Of a stretch of 64,000 nt of DNA, positions 61,065-64,000 are shown in pieces. The translations under genes and the position numbers were made by a program. Numbering within the stretch: the stretch's first letter is position 1; each line of letters starts with the position of its first letter. Origin of the DNA: Candidatus Nitrososphaera evergladensis SR1 (lineage in GTDB: Archaea; Thermoproteota; Nitrososphaeria; Nitrososphaerales; Nitrososphaeraceae); contig NZ_CP007174.1 of NCBI RefSeq assembly GCF_000730285.1, positions 1,550,001 to 1,614,000 on the forward strand, written 5' to 3'. The notes under the pieces are model-generated. The model was not told the origin of the DNA and did not search any database. It saw only the letters and a program-made list of their open reading frames with translations.

Positions 61065-62186
61065 TTATGCACTTCCTTTCTTCTTTAGCACAGGAGGGAC
61101 GAGCCCCGCGCGTATTGCGTGGTCGGCAAGCACCATCGAGACAACGCACTCGACTATCGGAGGCGCCCTTGGCACCACGCACGGGTCGTGCCTGCCGGGG
61201 ACGGTCAGCCTGGCCTGCGACTTTGTCGATATGTCAAGCGTATCTTGCGACTTGGCTATCGACGCCGCCGGCTTGAACGCCACACGGACTATTAGCGGCA
61301 TGCCGTTTGACAGGCCACCCAGGATGCCACCCGAGTTGTTGGTCCTAGTCACTATTTTTCCATCATTTTTGATATAATATGCGTCGTTGTTTTCAGAGCC
61401 CCGCCTCTTTGAGCCTTCAAAGCCAGAGCCAAACTCGACTGCCTTGACGGCAGGTATCCCAAAGAGCGCCTTGCTCAGGTCGGCCTCAAGGGATGCAAAT
61501 ATCGGCTCGCCAAGCCCGACCGGCAAGTTCGACGTTGTGCATTCCACTACGCCGCCAAGCGAGTCTCCATCCCTCCTTGCTGCTAAAATGGCGTCGCGCA
61601 TCTTTTCAGCCGCCGCTGGATCGGGGCACCTGACGTCGTTGTCATAGCGACGGGCAATGTTTTCTGCGGTGATGTTGTTGCCTGCAGCCTTTATCCCGCC
61701 AATTTCTGAGGTGTAAGCGACAGTTTCGATGCCAAGTGTCTCTTTAAGCAGCTTTTGCGCCACCGCGCCGGCCATCACAAGAGTTGCAGTGAGCCTGCCA
61801 GAAAAGCGCCCGCTACCGCGATAGTCTGCAAAGCCCCCGTACTTGACCATCGCAGGATAGTCTGCGTGGCCGGGCCTCGGTATGTTCTTTATCGCCTCGT
61901 ATGCGCGCGAGTCGGCGTCCTTGTTCCATATCAACATGCATATTGGCGCGCCAGTGGTAAAGCCGTTGAAAACGCCGGAGAGTATCTCGACCCTGTCCTC
62001 TTCCTTGCGCTGGGTGGTAACTGCGGACTGGCCGGGCTTGCGCCTGTCAAGTTGGCCCTGTATGTCGTCCTCGGAAAGCAAGAGCCCTGCAGGGCAGCCG
62101 TCGACTAGCATCCCTACGCAGCGGCCGTGGCTTTCGCCAAAGCTCACGGCAACAAAGCGCTCGCCGATAATGTTACCGCCGACCAT
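61065..62186 (-). CDS. aroC: Chorismate synthase
   Basis: 373 residues with VSFGESHGRCVGMLVDGCPA, DRRKPGQSAVTTQRKEED, RPGHADYPAMVKYGG, RGSGRFSGRLTATLVMAG and NNSGGILGGLSNGMP, all family signatures. Converts EPSP to chorismate with reduced FMN. Shares a tight junction (TAAATG) with the downstream mutase-aminotransferase gene. Confidence 0.95.
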   Translation of the reverse strand: MVGGNIIGERFVAVSFGESHGRCVGMLVDGCPAGLLLSEDDIQGQLDRRKPGQSAVTTQRKEEDRVEILSGVFNGFTTGAPICMLIWNKDADSRAYEAIKNIPRPGHADYPAMVKYGGFADYRGSGRFSGRLTATLVMAGAVAQKLLKETLGIETVAYTSEIGGIKAAGNNITAENIARRYDNDVRCPDPAAAEKMRDAILAARRDGDSLGGVVECTTSNLPVGLGEPIFASLEADLSKALFGIPAVKAVEFGSGFEGSKRRGSENNDAYYIKNDGKIVTRTNNSGGILGGLSNGMPLIVRVAFKPAASIAKSQDTLDISTKSQARLTVPGRHDPCVVPRAPPIVECVVSMVLADHAIRAGLVPPVLKKKGSA

Positions 62187-62242
62187 GTGTTATTACAGTA
62201 GTATGCTGGCTTGCGCTCGGTATATTGGCTTTTTGGATTGCT

Positions 62243-63541
62243 TTACTTGGCAGGAGCTAGCTTTGCCCCCAGGTCCTTCATGTCCTGCACAAAGTTGGGG
62301 TACGAGACGTCCACCGACTCGGCTCCTTCTACTATTGACCTCTCGGTCATCATGGACGCTATGGTAAACGCCATGAAGAGGCGGTGGTCGTTGTAGGCCT
62401 CAAGCGACGCGTTTTTCAGTTTTTTTGGCGCTACAATGGTCAGCCCGTCGTGGAACTCGTCCACCTTGGCTCCAAACTTGACAAGCTCGCGTGCAATGTT
62501 TGCCACCCTGTCGGTCTCTTTGACGCGGGCGTGCGCAACGCCGGTTATCTTGACCGGCGACCTTGCCTTGAGCGCAAGTATCGAGACCACGGGCAAAAGG
62601 TCAGGCGTGTCTGCAAGGTTGAACTCGCCTCCCTCAAGTGATTCTGCGCCCTGTACGACGACTTCGCCCTTTGACTTGTCAGCCTTTATGACGCAGTCCA
62701 TCTGCTTCATTATCTCCACTATCTGCGAGTCGCCCTGCGGCAGGTTGAAATTGAGCCCTTTTACCTTCAGCCGCTTGCCGGCAAGCGCGCCTGCCGAGAG
62801 AATGAGCGCGGCAGTTGAAAAGTCGCTTGGCACGTCAAATTTTGTTGATTTGTATTCTGCCTGCTTGATGCGATATTCAAGCATGTTTGGCTCATGGTCA
62901 ATCTTTACCCCAAACTGCTCCATAGTCGCCATCGTCGCCCTGACGTACGGCTTGGACACCAGGTCGCCTTTGATCTTTAGCACAATCTCCGAGTCAGCGT
63001 AGATGCCAGCTATCAAGAGCCCGGATATGAACTGGCTGGATATGCTGCCGTCAATCACGGTCGTCCCGCCCTTTATCCCGCCCCCTCGGACTATGAGGGG
63101 CGGAGTCCCATTGCCCTTGGTCGAGTAGGCCTCTACACCAAGCGGCCCAAGGGCGTCAAGTATTGGCTGCATCGGGCGCCTCCGGAGGCTCTCGTCTCCC
63201 GTAAGGACAACATGGCCGCTTTTGACAAGGCCGGACATGGCAGTCATTATCCTGATGGTTGTCCCCGAGTTTTCGCAGTTGAGCACGTTTTCAGGCGGCG
63301 GCAAGTCATGCCTGCCTTTCACCTGTACGATGTCGCGTCTTTCTTGCACCTCTGCCCCAAGTGCCTTGCAGCAGGCAAGCGTGGCAAGCGTGTCCCGGGC
63401 AAGCAGCGCGTTTGTTATTGTAGACTGGCCGCCGTCAGCAGCAAGCGACGCTATTGCAAGTGCGCGGTGGGTGTAGCTCTTGCTTGAAGGGCACCTGACA
63501 GTACCGTCCACGTTTGAGCGCCGGACCTGTATCTTGACCAT
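62243..63541 (-). CDS. aroA: EPSP synthase (3-phosphoshikimate 1-carboxyvinyltransferase)
   Basis: 432 residues. PSSKSYTHRALAIASLAADG (PEP site), LNCENSGTTIRIMTAMSGLV, GDESLRRRPMQPILDALGPLG, DGSISSQFISGLLIAGIYAD and ARVKETDRVANIARELVKFG are the expected blocks. Transfers enolpyruvyl from PEP to shikimate-3-phosphate. Two bases separate it from the shikimate kinase stop. Confidence 0.95.
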   Translation of the reverse strand: MVKIQVRRSNVDGTVRCPSSKSYTHRALAIASLAADGGQSTITNALLARDTLATLACCKALGAEVQERRDIVQVKGRHDLPPPENVLNCENSGTTIRIMTAMSGLVKSGHVVLTGDESLRRRPMQPILDALGPLGVEAYSTKGNGTPPLIVRGGGIKGGTTVIDGSISSQFISGLLIAGIYADSEIVLKIKGDLVSKPYVRATMATMEQFGVKIDHEPNMLEYRIKQAEYKSTKFDVPSDFSTAALILSAGALAGKRLKVKGLNFNLPQGDSQIVEIMKQMDCVIKADKSKGEVVVQGAESLEGGEFNLADTPDLLPVVSILALKARSPVKITGVAHARVKETDRVANIARELVKFGAKVDEFHDGLTIVAPKKLKNASLEAYNDHRLFMAFTIASMMTERSIVEGAESVDVSYPNFVQDMKDLGAKLAPAK

Positions 63542-63543
63542 TT

Positions 63544-64000
63544 TTACAGGACTTCCACACTTGCCTTCTGGTTATTAACCTTAGACACAAGCACCCTGCC
63601 ATTGAATTTCAAAAACGCGTTCTTGATGTCTTCGACCTCGTCATCGTACGCAACTGCCGCTATCGAAGGCCCATTTCCGGACATGCCAGCGGCAAGCGCC
63701 CCCTGCTCAAGGGCGGCAAGGACCGGCTTGTAGTTTGCGCCAAGCGCGGTTGAAGCAAGGACTCCGTTGAGCTTCATGGCCTTCCAGTACTCGCCTGCTT
63801 CTGCAAGCCCAAACGCGTCTGTAAACAGGTCGGAAAGGTCGCTCAGCTTGTGCACGTCTCCCCGCGGCGTGTTGCGCGGCAGAAATATCACCGCGTGCAG
63901 GTTGTCCGGCGCTTCCTCCCTTCTCAGCAGCTTTTTCGCGTAATTGTCCGTCACGACAAACCCGCCAAAGTAGCACGCTGTGGCGTCGTCGTACGCGCCG
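63544..64000 (-). CDS. aroK: Archaeal (GHMP-type) shikimate kinase, N-terminus outside window
   Basis: About 152 C-terminal residues, open to the window edge. GAYDDATACYFGGFVVTDN is the GHMP third-loop/catalytic Asp region and LAAGMSGNGPSIAAVAYDD the glycine-rich ATP-related motif. Phosphorylates shikimate with ATP. This archaeal type is unrelated to bacterial AroK. First seen gene of the aro operon that runs leftwards. Confidence 0.88.
   Translation of the reverse strand, partial: GAYDDATACYFGGFVVTDNYAKKLLRREEAPDNLHAVIFLPRNTPRGDVHKLSDLSDLFTDAFGLAEAGEYWKAMKLNGVLASTALGANYKPVLAALEQGALAAGMSGNGPSIAAVAYDDEVEDIKNAFLKFNGRVLVSKVNNQKASVEVL

Overview
The window looks like a chromosomal segment of a soil-type ammonia-oxidising archaeon (Nitrososphaerota/Thaumarchaeota, Nitrososphaera-like). 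I infer this from the gene set: aRF1, RadA, Orc1/Cdc6, proteasome beta, ribosomal protein S26e, type II GAPDH, a GHMP-type shikimate kinase, a CDP-alcohol (archaetidyl) phosphotransferase, an A-type ATPase F subunit, a plastocyanin-like blue copper protein and many short zinc-ribbon proteins. Many starts are GTG, TTG or ATG about 26 nt downstream of a TATA-like box (leaderless transcripts), as is usual in archaea. No organism name is claimed.

Layout. 1-6.3 kb is a loose accessory stretch: the 3' end of a GT4 glycosyltransferase, at least five small zinc-finger proteins, several decayed genes (CBS, C2H2, DUF72, a charged small ORF) and one tRNA-like gene. About 6.3-16.7 kb looks like an integrated virus- or plasmid-like element: an AEP/PrimPol-like replication protein with a zinc ribbon and a small partner in one operon, a dense array of inverted repeats around an AT-rich core (candidate origin), two small double-membrane-helix proteins, a 1200-residue Ala/Gln/Ser-rich protein of structural-protein character, two ribbon-helix-helix regulators, a four-gene ATGA-coupled operon and many tiny leaderless genes. 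I found no integrase or att pair.

16.8-45.5 kb is mostly housekeeping: PUA protein, AsnC-like regulator, proteasome beta, a GHKL ATPase, a cupredoxin, aRF1, HTH-CBS regulator, GAPDH, trpG-trpD, radA, trpC-trpB-trpA, orc1 with a coupled winged-helix gene, a glycine-rich secreted repeat protein, pyrG, a NAD kinase fused to a winged helix, a PfkB kinase, rpS26e, a CDP-alcohol phosphotransferase and a two-component system.

45.6-58.8 kb mixes a frameshifted patatin, an SDR, a decayed DUF1801-type gene of bacterial look, a MarR regulator next to a Met/His-rich membrane protein, a PQQ-type sugar dehydrogenase, a class II aldolase, the ATPase F subunit, a second copy of the tRNA-like gene, a J-domain protein, a CPBP-type protease and small conserved proteins. 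58.8 kb to the end is an aromatic amino-acid operon read leftwards: shikimate kinase (cut by the window), aroA, aroC, a chorismate mutase-aminotransferase fusion and prephenate dehydrogenase. Together with the two trp clusters it covers the late shikimate pathway, tyrosine/phenylalanine and most of tryptophan synthesis; trpE and trpF are not in the window.
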